Part shown: one piece after another, positions 33,253-45,404 of the stretch
How the letters are laid out: the number at the start of each line of letters is the position of its first letter
How positions within the stretch are numbered: position 1 is the stretch's first letter
Assembly (NCBI GenBank): GCA_023374045.1
Contig: CM041779.1
Coordinates: 268,098,131 to 268,162,130, forward strand
Length of the DNA: 64,000 nucleotides
DNA from: Limonium bicolor
Taxonomy: Eukaryota > Streptophyta > Magnoliopsida > Caryophyllales > Plumbaginaceae
Direction of reading: 5' to 3'
Notes under the pieces: generated by a model
What the model was told of the DNA's origin: nothing
What the model saw: only the letters and a program-made list of their open reading frames with translations
The model's database searches: none
Program-made: the position numbers and the translations under genes

Positions 33253-36200
33253 TGTAACACCCCTAATCCTAAACCTGTAATAACGTCGCAAGTCGTAGCA
33301 TAATAATAACAATTCGCAGCGGAAAATAAAACTATCTACCTTGGTGTTACACGCCGTTACCCACCCTTGAGAGTAACAAGGCATCCTTACTCTTTCCAAC
33401 AATACAACTCCTCACGCTGTGATGAACAGATACTGAGCACTCTAATTATTACAAACCAAATTCAAACTAAATAAGCAACTAACTGAATACAATAATCTCC
33501 TTAATACAAAACATCAGTACAACCAAAGGTGTTTGTTGAAAACACAACTGCTACCCCCGTGTCCCGCACTCCGGTTTGAGTCTTCTTCAATAACCTGGAA
33601 TGTTTGGCCCATTGAAGGGCTCAGCAATCGAAATGCTGGTATGCTAAATGTAGTCTTAAATCATCAAGATTCCTTAAGTCGTTTTAGCCATCTTGATATT
33701 AGATTCTTTACATAAAATGCCGGTTTATAATAATAACAGTAATAACTGTAAACATTAAACACTCATAACAATTCACCTGTAAACATCAATGTACAACAGT
33801 ACACAACACCAATAACCACACATCAATAATCCATAGCAATAACCAATAATCACACATCAATAATCCACAACAATAACCAAACAAGATACGCGTATTAAAC
33901 TGTACTTGTTAGTTGGCCACTTGGCCCTTATCCTTTAAACCAATCACTTAACCTTTTCCAATTAAATTCCACCTCAGGCGTCATGATAAGACAACCCTTA
34001 ATAACTTATTAATGGACGATAGTCCCCTGGGTTCCAATGGAACCGTTACCAGCTGACCTTATGGCCCTGGATAAATATTTTGACCGATCCGGTCAAACCT
34101 GTGCACCAACGGCAGTGCCCTCCGCCATCCTCGAATGTGACTGATGGATTCCCTTGAGTGACTCCCCATTGAAGTCTCTCGTAGTGATCACGATGCGCAA
34201 CCAGAAAGTCGAAACAGTCTGGATTCCTCTCTTTATAAGTTAGCCCTTTTTGTCAGTGACATAATAGCCAATCCTTGAGTTAAGACTATAATAGTTGACC
34301 ATCAGTTAGGTTTAATAATACCTAAAGGTCAGTTAGTCTTGTTCCAGTCTAGATGTGTAAACTTCCAGTCATAAGACGTTCGCGTAAAATACAACGCAAC
34401 AATGTTGAGCAATACAGTATACAATATCATATACATAAAATCACAGATATCGCTCTTAAACAATTAACACATAATGCCTGGACCTTAGGATAATCCTTAG
34501 GACATTCAGACCACACAATTAACATACCGTTCACCGTGATAACAGCTAGCTTGATAATTCACGCTTTAACAGTCCTTCCCCGTACGCTGTTATATTTACA
34601 AACAATACCGGGTAATATTATTATAACCACCCACTAGATATTACAGTACTGTCACTGTAGAGTTTATACTCGTTGTATACTAACTTTGTATGTTCTTTTA
34701 TTTCCCCCTGTTATTTAATAGTGGTCCTAAGTAGTCCTTCAGTTCATTATTTTATGTAGTATTCACATGTAATAATGAATTCCCATTTTATGATATATCT
34801 TCATCTCTTTAATTATATATTCATAGTTATTTCCTTTTATTCCATATATCAATATAATTTGATTATCTTTAATATATCCATAATTGTTTTATAAACTTTA
34901 TATTATATTCTTTTGGTTATTTTTATCATAACCACAATTATTTCATAAACCTTATATTATCCGCCATAGTATACATTAAATATTACCTAGTTTCAATTCC
35001 TTTCTTTATTAAATTACAAAACCAACCTTATTAATTCGGTATTTATATTTTATACCCAACAACTTTATAAATTACTAAATAACCACATATAATTTCCGGT
35101 AATCATAATTTGAACCCATTAACTTTTACAACTTACCAAATAATCATATATTTTTATAATTTACTAAATACCCTTATTAATTTTCGGAAATTGTAAAACA
35201 AATATATTAACTTTTATAAATTGCCAAATAACCTTATAACTTTTGTAATTCACTAATTACCCACATTAATCTTTGTAATTATTAATTAACCACCTTACCT
35301 TTTTAATTTACCAAATATCCATATTAACTTCCTTAAATTACAATCTTATTATACCAACTTTTATAAATTACAAATAAACCCCTTAACTTTCGGTTTTCAC
35401 TTATATTTTCCTTTATTCACTTTTTAACCCCAAAACTTTATATAAGTTACATATTAACTTATAAACTATAGTTTTAATATTTAATTTTCTTTAAATAACC
35501 AAGTGAACACTTATATTTTGTAAATCACCATTTCGCCCCCTTTTAATTTGGTTTTACCAATATCTTTCATAAATTACATATTCACCCCAAAACTTTTATA
35601 AACTTAATATTTTATGTCATAAATCCTTTTAATCTAAAGTTTTTGGTCAACACTTTGACCAAGACTTAATTTCATTATTAATACTTTAATATACCCATAA
35701 ATTCATATGTAATTCTCGGCCATACACCATAGTTTCCAATATTTACAAAATAGTCCCAAAACTTTATAAAATGTTATTTTAACACTTAATCTCTTATTTA
35801 AATTCACCAAAATTCATAATATTAATTCTTACCTTATATTATAACATAATTTACCAAATAACTCCTTATACTCTCGGCAATTATAATTTGTACCCTATAC
35901 TTTTCAAAATTTATATTTTAGCCATATAACTTTATAAACTAGCCATTTAAATACTTGTGGCTATTTTTAATATTCCCAAAATTTATAATATAAGTTAATA
36001 TACTTATATATTTCAAAAATCACCAAATAAGCCATGTTATTCTCGGCTTGGATTTTTATTTTACTATATAGTTTCAAAACTTGATTTAACCTTATATAAA
36101 CATAAAATGTATATAAGCCATATACACTTCTAAAATTATGCTAATGACTTAGAATGATTTAGACTCAAATGAACAAATAACTCTTAGACAATTCGTTTAA

Positions 36201-38900
36201 TAATAGGTGTATCATATTAATTTTTGTGACCCACTTTTATACCTTAAGTAATAATCTTACCTTATATGTTATAAATTATTTTCCTTGATATTTAACCCAA
36301 TATTTTCGGCCTTAATTATTTAGAGGTTTATACATAATTTTTATACCAAAGTTTGAAGCTTAAATCAAGCTTAAACTTAATAAACCTTAATTATATAAAC
36401 TTACTCCTTAAATCAAGACAATTCTTGTACTTGATTTCTCCTTGAATTCCAAGCTTCTCCAATGTTTTTCTTGAGCAACTTTCGGCCTCCTTATAAATAT
36501 TTAGGAGATCCCTTTGTAGACTTCTAACAACAAATTAAACGAGATTTGGAGTAGTTTTACAAGAGTTTACCTTAGGAATTTTTCAAGGAATTTTCGGTAG
36601 ACCTTGAGATGGTTGTAGATCTAAATTTCCTTCATGAAATAATGAAGAGAACGTAGGTTTAGAAGTTCCTAATTTTCGAAAATAGCTTAAGGAATTTATT
36701 TAGGATTTTCAACATGAAACTATACGTTAACTTGATCTTGTTGTTCCTTGTGTTGTTGTTGAATCTAGGAACCTCCTTGGAGCACTAAAGCTTGGCGATT
36801 TTAGCAAGGTTGCTAGGATGATTTCTTGATTCAAGACTTAGAAGATTTAACTAGGAATTTACATAGAAATGATGTTAGAGCTTAGATCACCGTTAATGGA
36901 GCTTAGAAGCTCTAAGGAATAACTTAGTAAATGAAGAAGAAAGGAGAGGGAGAAGACTTACTCATTCGGCCAAGGGTGTGGCAAATGAGAATGGAGTCTC
37001 ACGTTGGTATTAGAAGCTAGGCAAGGAAGGAAATCAAATTGGAATTATTTTGACACAATAATTGTCACATTGTTTAATCTTTCCTTTGTTTAATAATTTG
37101 GTGTTTGGCTCAATAAAATTGCCTATCAATCAGAAAAGCTTTCGGCTGGGACAAAGAAGAGAATGGAGGCTTTGTTTGCCACTTGAAACTAGAAGACAAA
37201 TGCAAGGTAGGTAGGTGTAATACTTTAGCATTTTAATGTTGATTTGTTCCTTGTCTTCTCCTTGTTTTCTACGGTCATGTGGACCGAATATGGCATCTGA
37301 TTTCTTGTTAATTAATGACATAAGAATATGGCTATATTGCTAGGTATTTTAGCTTGATTTTAATAAGGCAAACAGCCTTCTTTCTAGCATAAAAATCGGT
37401 AATCATGTGGTGTATGATACAATGGAATTTTGTTGTATTAGGCAATGATATATGTATAGTTAGGTGGCTGTCTCCCTTGACTAACTTGACAGCAATCAAC
37501 CCCCTTCTTTTCTATTTCAAAATCGGCAGCTACAAGAGGGTAACATGGGCTGTTTCAATTCATGTATTAGACTAATGCTAAAGTAGATATAGGTTGTCAT
37601 TTTATGTATTTTAATTTCATTGATTTATCAAAGGCTAATTTCTTCTTGTTTTATTGCAGGGAATCGGTAATGGAGGCTTCAATTGACTGAATTATTTGAC
37701 ACACTAGCACATGGTACATGATAAGATGAGTCACCATGTCTACTAGACAATTTAAAAGCAAAAACTATGTTAGAAAGTAGAAACACCCAAAATGGCGCCC
37801 TCCTTAATGACCAATGGGAATTGATTTTTGATTTAATTCCTGTCACATTATATTGTAATAAGACCATACTAATATGTGTAATAGGTTCCAGCATTTAATT
37901 GGTACATTTATACCATGGTAGAAGATGAAAGTTTTAAGGTAAAAATGCTGATTTTAGGTACCTTTTTGATGATAAAATCGGCCCTACTTGTGCTATAAAT
38001 TTAGAACTGGCATTAATTGCTTTAGATGGTCAATTTATCCCCTTTTAAGCTTATCAACTCGTGGCTCCTAAAAAAATTTCAAGGCAATTGCGTAAAACGC
38101 ATTTTTGTGACATCCGAAGGTGCGTTTTTGTGCTTTAAGGATTTCCTGGAAAATAATTAGTCGCTATGAGTTCCAAGTGTTTATTGACATTGTTTATAGT
38201 CAATAATAATATGTTAAGGTGTTACATTGAGTTATATGGGGTTATATAAACTCGTAACCCAATTTTCGGGCTACCGGGACACTCCCGGGGCAAAAAGGAG
38301 CGTTAAGAAATTTCCCCAAGCACTTTGTGTATTTTTGAAAAAGTAGCTCGAGAATTATATTTAGAATGGTGAATATTAATGGTAGGAACTATTAGAATAA
38401 TTTATATTGGAGTTTGTGACACTTCGGTACCTCTCCGGGGCACTCCCAGGGGTTTATGGGGCCCCCATCGGGAACCTCCAAGGACTTTGTCTTTAACTGA
38501 GAATTTATCTTGAGAACTTCATCTTAAATGTTCATTAAAGTGTTATTGTGCATTTAGAATCAAGTGTAATGCTTTACTTTATTTAATAAAGTATTTCCGG
38601 GACTTTCGGGCCTTAAGGGGCCCTTAAGGGAACTCCCGGGCATTTTGTATCTTTACTCAGTTCTAACTGAGGACTTGTGTTTTACAGGTCATAAAATGAT
38701 CCTTGGTTAACTTCATATGAGTTTTATAGCTTATATAACTTGGTTAGCTTAAGGTCGGGCTTTAACGCTTGTTTTTGACCTTAAGGAATTTAGGTGCGTT
38801 TTAACGCCCAAGTGTTTATATACTTTTATCAGGGGTTAATAATCCCCCAAACTATATTTATTTACCTTTATTTAATTATTTAAAGGTTAGGGGTATTTCA
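33253..38900 (-). repeat. R1 5' LTR (about 5.6 kb)
   Basis: The left edge is firm (TGTAACACCCCTAA beside the primer site). The right edge is inferred from GTTAGGGGTATTTCA at 38886-38900, which gives TG...CA ends and a mirrored CCCCTAA/TTAGGGG. It holds an AT-rich middle with quasi-repeated AACTTTTATAAATTACC-like units (about 34780-36300) and three diverged GC-rich units (38270-38700). No gene is recognised; the short frames at 37.1-37.9 kb have no domain. The partner LTR is not identified in this window. Confidence 0.6.
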
Positions 38901-39061
38901 GTTGGCTAGAGGATATGACCGATGACCGACAATAGATGGCAGTTGGCTGGTGGATATATACTAACCGAAAGCCAGCGACTATTGATTGACTATCGACAAC
39001 AAACAACGATTAACTATTTGCTATTCAGCAACAACCATTAACCATTGTCTTATGATTAATA
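38901..39061. other. Flank between R1 and the MITE
   Basis: Low-complexity sequence with TTGGCTGG and CGACAAT-like short repeats; no gene seen. Confidence 0.4.
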
Positions 39062-39273
39062 CTCCATCCATCCTGAATTAACCATCATGTTTACTTTATG
39101 ACACGTTTTTCAACTACAATATTAAACATATAAAATAAAATAATTTTATAAAACTTAATTTTGTATTATATAGTTTATTATGTAAAGAATCATATGCAAA
39201 ACTTAAAATTTTAAATTATTTTTATCTTATGCGTTAAATATTGAAGTCAAACGACATGCCAAAATAGTAAACA

Positions 39274-40499
39274 TGTTGGAGTATGAAGGTGTTGCTGAGA
39301 TAGTTAACCAGATCAAAGGAGTCAATCACACTTCTCAAAACAAGACAGAGTCAGTCAACCTCGAAAGAGCGAGAGAGTCCATCTATGTGAAGTCATCAAT
39401 CAGTTATGAAATTCAAGGAGCAACGTCCACTAAACCATAACAGTCATCAACTATCATCCTTGGGCCGAAATTCATGCAAAATGTGAGCAAAATCCAAAGC
39501 CTTGACTTTCTGATAATTCGAGGAGTCTGTCGGTCAGTTGCGAAAATTAAGGAGCAAGTATATCAACTACATTGACTTACAACGGTCATCAACGTTCAGA
39601 CTTGGACCAAAATTCTCTCAACATGACACTAATCATAAGACTTGGCTCCAGCTTCCGAAATATGGCTCCAGCTTCCGAAATTCAAGGAAAGAGTCGTTGG
39701 TTCCTGAAATTTCGGAACTGACAGAGTCAGTCTACTACATCAGACGTGAAAGTCATAATTGAACGTTGCCAAGTCGTCCAATGGATTGGTAATTGTCCGA
39801 AAATTAAGGGCCAAGGCTTAACAACGTTCACAAAGAAGTTAGGACCGGATTTTAAGCAACTACAAGTAACTACCATGTTCAGATGGCATAAATTTCGGAA
39901 GCAGACTCCCTCAACGGCTCCACTATATAAGAGAGTTGTCATTTCGTTTCTCATTGCAGCTTTCCAGAGAGAATCATTCATAGCATTTGTTTAGAGAAAG
40001 CTTTGCCTATTTTAGAGAGAGAGAACGAAAAAGAGAGAGAGAAGTACTAGTTTCGTTTGTGCATATCGATAGAGTCTTTCTAGGTAGGACCTAGTTTTCA
40101 CTACACTTATCATTGAGCTGATCAGATATTGTATTGGGTGAGTGAGTGAAAACCACGAAGTAGATCTCATCTACTGAGTGGGCATTATAAGTTGTTTTGT
40201 TTTGACCAGGAAATAAAATAACTTATATTGTGTATCCTGCTGAGTTCGACAGAGTCCTCCACCTTTCGAGTGTTAATCCATTTAGCACCGCTAAGTCTAT
40301 CTTACTTTACTACCTTGAGCAACTGCTTCCGCGCACTTAGTTCGACTAAGTGTTTCAACGTCTCAAGTGTTTTCACAGACGAAGTTCGATTGAGTGCCTC
40401 TACATCACAGAGTGCTTCTCACTTACGAAGGCTGATTGAGTCAAACCAACTCTTAGACTCACACCTTGGGTTGGTTTGAGTTAGCCACCCGATCCTACA
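39274..40499 (+). repeat. Copia 5' LTR
   Basis: 1226 bp, TGTTGGAGTATG to GATCCTACA. A TATA-like string (CTATATAAGAG) at about 39920-39930 is a plausible U3 promoter, with GA-rich repeats (GAGAGAGAGAACG) shortly downstream. Confidence 0.9.
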
Positions 40500-40501
40500 T
40501 G

Positions 40502-40514
40502 TGGTATCAGAGCC
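40502..40514 (+). other. Copia primer-binding site (initiator Met tRNA)
   Basis: TGGTATCAGAGCC begins two bases after the LTR end. Confidence 0.9.
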
Positions 40515-40544
40515 TTGCTTAGGCTGACAGTCAATCAACGAGAA

Positions 40545-41627
40545 ATGGCAACCGTCGGTTGGGGTGACTCAGACTCCGACGATCAAGACACGGAGTCCAG
40601 CGACTTGGTATGTCTCATGGCACATGATACGACTGAGTCCATGATCCCCGACAATGAGGTAACTCGTTCTCATCTTGAAACAGATCTTTATCGTATATCT
40701 CCTATGGGTTTTAAGACTTTAATTGCTAAAATTGTCTCTGAGACTAACTCTCTCAAAGCTAGTCTCACCAGTAAAATTTCCGAGTTAACTGAGGAACTCG
40801 AAATCTCAAAGGGTCTCATGTATGCTTTAAGAGACGAAGCTGAGGAACACAAGACTATCTCTTGCTCTCTTAGATTAGACTTACGAGACTCTCGGCGTCG
40901 TGTTGACTCCCTTAAAAAGGAGCTCAACAAAACCAAGAGTCCTACTGAATCCAACCAAAGGGAACAGGAAGAGTCACTCACTGAGATTGACTCTCTCAAA
41001 CATGACCTCATTGTTTTCGCTGACAAGTGTTGTTCTTTGCAGAATGAGTTAAATAGTTCAGAATCTCAAGTTATCTCTCTAACCTCTTCTGTTGAGCAAC
41101 TCTCTCGAAAACTGAAAGAAAAGGAACATGCACTCTCTCTCAAACCAGTCAACTTCATCAAACAGGTAACTCCATCAGAATTGCCCGAGTGGGCTAACTC
41201 CAAGATCAAGGAAGTTAGTCAAGATCGTGATAATCTTCGAAAGGAAGTTGAAAAACTCTCCCAAGAGATAGTCAATATACGATCTGGAGTTGGATCCACT
41301 CAATCGAAGCCCAAGTGGCATAAAGGTAAATTCGATATCCCTAAAAATATGTCCAAATCCAACAACAAACCCAAGCGCCAGCAACAAAAAGAAAATTTTG
41401 ATTCTTGGTGGAAAGGACAGCAAAAATACGTCAATCTTCCTCCCACTAAGATTTGTGGTTATTGTGGGAGTCTTGGACATCGAGATAGTGCCTGTGAAAA
41501 GCTTCACAAGGATGTGTCATTTAATGTCAAGAGACTCAATCTTATCCTTGAGGCACGAGAAAAGCTGAATAAATCTGGTTCAAAAAGGGGACCCAAGTAT
41601 ATTTGGGTTCCCAAAACTACCAAGTGA
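40545..41627 (+). CDS. Copia Gag, C-terminal part (coiled coil and zinc knuckle)
   Basis: An open frame of 360 codons from the ATG at 40545. It starts MATVGWGDSDSDDQD, followed by DLVCLMAHD, the stretch that normally follows the UBN2 capsid domain in copia Gag. That capsid domain itself is absent, because the primer site lies only about 30 bp upstream. Residues 60-250 are Leu/Ser/Glu/Lys-rich and probably coiled coil. The CCHC knuckle CGYCGSLGHRDSAC (about residues 305-318) binds nucleic acid, and GPKYIWVPK near the end is a copia hallmark. The frame is intact, so a truncated Gag could be made; the pol frame is shifted after the stop. It is not a host gene. Confidence 0.85.
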   Translation: MATVGWGDSDSDDQDTESSDLVCLMAHDTTESMIPDNEVTRSHLETDLYRISPMGFKTLIAKIVSETNSLKASLTSKISELTEELEISKGLMYALRDEAEEHKTISCSLRLDLRDSRRRVDSLKKELNKTKSPTESNQREQEESLTEIDSLKHDLIVFADKCCSLQNELNSSESQVISLTSSVEQLSRKLKEKEHALSLKPVNFIKQVTPSELPEWANSKIKEVSQDRDNLRKEVEKLSQEIVNIRSGVGSTQSKPKWHKGKFDIPKNMSKSNNKPKRQQQKENFDSWWKGQQKYVNLPPTKICGYCGSLGHRDSACEKLHKDVSFNVKRLNLILEAREKLNKSGSKRGPKYIWVPKTTK

Positions 41628-41639
41628 TTCTTTTGCAGG

Positions 41640-41929
41640 TGGAAGCGAGCGTGGAGATGGACTATGTGTACTTGGACAGAGGGTGCTCCAGAACTGGAAA
41701 TCCTGACAAATTCAGCTCGCTTTCATCCTACAAAGGAGGTAAGGTCACCTTTGGAAACAACAACCAAGGTGAAATCATGGGAGTTGGCTCCGTAGGTAAC
41801 CCCTCCAAGTTTAAGGTAGATGGAGTCCATCTGGTCACTGGACTTCAACCTAGTCTGTTAAGCATTTTTCAAATTTGTGAAAAGATTCAATTTAGTACTT
41901 CTCTCATATGTCGTTTGCAAAGTTTTTGA
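41640..41929 (+). pseudogene. Copia protease fragment
   Basis: This resembles the copia protease region: YLDRGCSR, then KFSSLSSYKGGKVTFGNN, GVGSVGN and LLSIFQICEK. The catalytic D-S-G is D-R-G here, so activity is doubtful. It lies in a different frame from gag, and homology ends near 41920. Integrase and reverse transcriptase, which should follow, are absent. Confidence 0.8.
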
Positions 41930-41989
41930 TGAACGTACAGGATCTCTAGAACCACAGGACGTAAAGAAGGAAATACGTACAAGAAGTGT

Positions 41990-42512
41990 CTAAATGCCAT
42001 ACACTCTGACGACCAGTCTGTCTATGTGCTCGCTTTCAAGCAGCACACCCAAACAGTCCCGTATCAAGACGGTCAAGCGAATCTTTCGATACTTAAAAGG
42101 AACCAGTCAACTTCATCTATGGTACATTCGTTCCCCTATATTTTTTCTGGTTTTAGTGATTCTGATTGGACAGATTCCCTCCTTGATCGAAAGAGTGCAT
42201 CTAGCAATGCACAATTCCTTGGTCTATGCTTAGTCTCTTGGCCCTCTACAAAACAAAATCTTGCTGAGATCAAATTGGCATTTTTTGTGATAACAATTGC
42301 GTATTTAAAATCTCTGAAAACACAGTCCAACATTCGAGAAACCAGACACATTGAAATACATTTCCATTTCTTGAAGGACTGTGTTGAGAAAAGCTAATTC
42401 AACTTGACTTTGTTCCAATAGAGGATCTGCTAGCAGATATCTTTGCCAAGCCTCTTCCTACCACCAGATTCGAGGCACTCCGTTCAGCAATTGGAATGAC
42501 TCAATCAACGTA
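41990..42512 (+). pseudogene. Copia RNase H and Pol C-terminus
   Basis: The first part contains TVKRIFRYLKGTSQLHLWY. After a frameshift near 42140 it continues with SDSDWTDSLLDRKSASSNAQFLG, SWPSTKQN and ETRHIEIHFHFLKDCVEK. After a further stop it ends with the ADIFAKPLPTTRFEALR tail. It is typical of copia Pol and clearly broken. Confidence 0.85.
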
Positions 42513-43452
42513 AGACGGTAGTCTCTCTCCTTCTTTGGCTATATAATTAGTAGGCGTTGTTTGCGTACTGTTTGAGTCAATCCGTGTTCTCATATTGATA
42601 GACTGTGTCTGGTCTTTGTGTCCCTTTGCGATTTTCTCCAAAAAAAAAAAAGGGAGAGGGACAAAGGCAAGGTACTCCGCTAACTTGTTTATCCTGAACC
42701 AAAACAGACCTCGTCCACTCGGTTATTAAGCCTTTAAGGGTGCTTCATCACCTAACTTCCTAAGGATGCGAACCTGGAAAGTTGGCCCAAAGCTGTTACA
42801 TGGGTGGAGAGAAAAGTCTGGGGGATGGAGACAGTCCCTGTGTGCTTAACTTGTTAAATATCTATGCATTGCAAATATAGAGCTATAAAGTCTTCAAAAA
42901 TACAATGCATGCAACAGGGATCATTACAAGTTATGAGTATGTGGCAATGAAAGGTTTTGTGGAATATGACAATACTTCTTGCCCCTTGTCGTCCATGAGT
43001 ATGTTTGCGTTATGGATACAGTCTATTTGTTCTTTTAATGTACGGATTGACTTAAACTCTGTTGCAAACTTCTCTTACTGATGACAGCAAAAAGGGGGAA
43101 GTAGTGAATCCCGTCTCTCTACGAACGGGTCACTCTGGCTATGTTCTGGATTGACTCTGTCTCTGTGTGACTAGGTCTTTGGTGAAGTTTGGATATTCTG
43201 TTTCGTTTTTACTCTGTTGGTACTAGATCATGTTGGTTGCAGTTTTCTTAACTTAGTCATATATTCCCTTTTTCCAATCTCTCTTAGTAGGTCGTGGTTT
43301 GCCAAAATTGTGCTCATCGATTCAGGGGGAACTCTAGCAAGAGTTAATCAATCTATGCTGTGATTAAGGGGAACCTAGACCTGGACAGGGTTAGTTTCCC
43401 CAAAATTCTTTTTGCTCTTGTCTTATTTTGCAGATTGACTCATTCGGGATTC
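42513..43452 (+). other. Copia 3' untranslated region
   Basis: No coding domain is seen. It contains a long A run followed by GGGAGAGGGAC (42640-42663), a second purine-rich tract of the kind found internally in some copia elements, and ends near the tandemly duplicated polypurine/LTR junction. Confidence 0.6.
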
Positions 43453-43648
43453 ACAAAAAGAGTTTTGCTATCATCAGCAACAAGGGGGAAACTGTTGGAG
43501 TATGAAGGTGTTGCTGAGATAGTCAACCAGATCAAAGGAGTCAATCACACACAAAAAGAGTTTTGCTATCATCAGCAACAAGGGGGAAATTGTTGGAGTA
43601 TGAAGGTGTTGCTGAGATAGTCAACCAGATCAAAGGAGTCAATCACAC
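43453..43648 (+). repeat. 98-bp tandem duplication of the polypurine tract/LTR junction
   Basis: Copy 1 (43453-43550) and copy 2 (43551-43648) differ at one base before TGTTGGAG. Each holds ACAAAAAGAG, AAGGGGGAAA and the first ~58 bp of the LTR. The element therefore has two potential 3' LTR starts (43493 and 43591). Confidence 0.92.
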
Positions 43649-44817
43649 TTCTCAAAACAAGACAGAGTCAGTCAACCTCGAAAGAGCGAGAGAGTCCATC
43701 TATGTGAAGTCATCAATCAGTTATGAAATTCAAGGAGCAACGTCCACTAAACCATAACAGTCATCAACCATCATCCTTGGGCCGAAATTCATGCACAATG
43801 TGAGCAAAATCCAAAGCCTTGACTTTCTGATAATTCGAGGAGTCTGTCGGTCAGTTGCGAAAATTAAGGAGCAAGTATATCAACTACATTGACTTACAAC
43901 GGTCATCAACGTTCAGACTTGGACCAAAATTCTCTCAACATGACACTAATCATAAGACTTGGCTCCAGCTTCCGAAATATGGCTCCAGCTTCCGAAATTC
44001 AAGGAAAGAGTCGTTGGTTCCTGAAATTTCGGAACTGACAGAGTCAGTCTACTACATCAGACGTGAAAGTCATAATTGAACGTTGCCAAGTCGTCCAATG
44101 GATTGGTAATTGTCCGAAAATTAAGGGCCAAGGCTTAACAACGTTCACAAAGAAGTTAGGACCGGATTTTAAGCAACTACAAGTAACTACCATGTTCAGA
44201 TGGCATAAATTTCGGAAGCAGACTCCCTCAACGGCTCCACTATATAAGAGAGTTGTCATTTCGTTTCTCATTGCAGCTTTCCAGAGAGAATCATTCATAG
44301 CATTTGTTAGAGAAAGCTTTGCCTATTTTAGAGAGAGAGAGAACGAAAAGAGAGAGAGAAGTACTAGTTTTGTTTGTGCATATCGATAGAGTATTTTCTA
44401 GGTAGGACCTAGTTTTCACTACACTTATCATTGAGCTGATCAGATATTGTATTGGGTGAGTGAGTGAAAACCACGAAGTAGATCTCATCTACTGAGTGGG
44501 CATTATAAGTTGTTTTGTTTTGACCAGGAAATAAAATAACTTATATTGTGTATCCTGCTGAGTTCGACAGAGTCCTCCACCTTTCGAGTGTTAATCCATT
44601 TAGCACCGCTAAGTCTATCTTACTTTACTACCTTGAGCAACTGCTTCCGCGCACTTAGTTCGACTAAGTGTTTCAACGTCTCAAGTGTTTTCACAGACGA
44701 AGTTCGATTGAGTGCCTCTACATCACAGAGTGCTTCTCACTTACGAAGGCTGATTGAGTCAAACCAACTCTTAGACTCACACCTTGGGTTGGTTTGAGTT
44801 AGCCACCCGATCCTACA
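43591..44817 (+). repeat. Copia 3' LTR
   Basis: 1227 bp, nearly identical to 39274-40499; differences are a few substitutions and single-base indels in the GA-rich part. Confidence 0.9.
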
Positions 44818-44850
44818 AAACAGTACGGTCGATTCAGGACGGAGGGAGTA

Positions 44851-45400
44851 TATGTTTACGGATCAAACACATGATAGAGAAGAATTCAAAAAAATTGATA
44901 TTCATTTCTCCAACATCTACTCACCTGATTTGTTTCTCAATTCTCACTGTTCTAAATAAATTATGTTCTACTTTTGGGCACTAGGATTAAGGAGAATGAA
45001 AGTACAAAATTTTACCCTTATTTTTTACATTAAAGTTAGGAGTAAATTGAAAAAGAGTGTTGTTAGAGAAAAGTTTAGAGGTAGAGTTGGAAAACAAACG
45101 ATAAAAAAGCCTAAAAATCTTACATTTTGAAATAAAATGAAAAACAAAAAATAATAATCACATATTACGAACAAGCTGGAGTATATTTTAAGTAGTTATA
45201 TAATTGAAATAGTACACTTAAATAATTTTATCAATCTTTTCATTATTATAATATAAAGTTAAATCTCTTACGTTTCTAATTTTTCATAATAAACCAAAAA
45301 AATATTTGTTTCCAATAAGTAAAGCCTATTTAAATGTGACTTTAACTTAGTTATACCACATTTTTCTTATTGACATAACTATGTTGATTCATTTCTACAC
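44851..45400. other. AT-rich intergenic DNA
   Basis: No gene or structured repeat is seen. Confidence 0.5.
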
Positions 45401-45404
45401 ATAG

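Larger units (their letters stand above)
39274..44817 (+). mobile_element. Copia LTR retrotransposon, internally deleted
   Basis: 5544 bp, flanked by AAACA at 39269-39273 and 44818-44822. LTRs are 39274-40499 and 43591-44817, with few differences. An initiator-Met primer site (TGGTATCAGAGCC) is at 40502-40514 and a polypurine tract (AAGGGGGAAA) just before the 3' LTR. The interior keeps a partial gag, a protease piece and an RNase H tail. The N-terminal Gag domain, the integrase and the reverse transcriptase are missing. High LTR similarity suggests recent insertion, with mobilisation by a complete relative. Confidence 0.92.
39062..44848. mobile_element. Mariner/Stowaway-like MITE, split by the copia element
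   Basis: Its ends are inverted: CTCCATCCATCCTGAAT at the left and, on the other strand, CTCCCTCCGTCCTGAAT at the right (44832-44848), each bordered by TA. The CTCCCTCCGTCC terminus is characteristic of plant mariner/Stowaway elements. Without the copia insertion it is about 240 bp and AT-rich, with no coding capacity. Confidence 0.7.
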
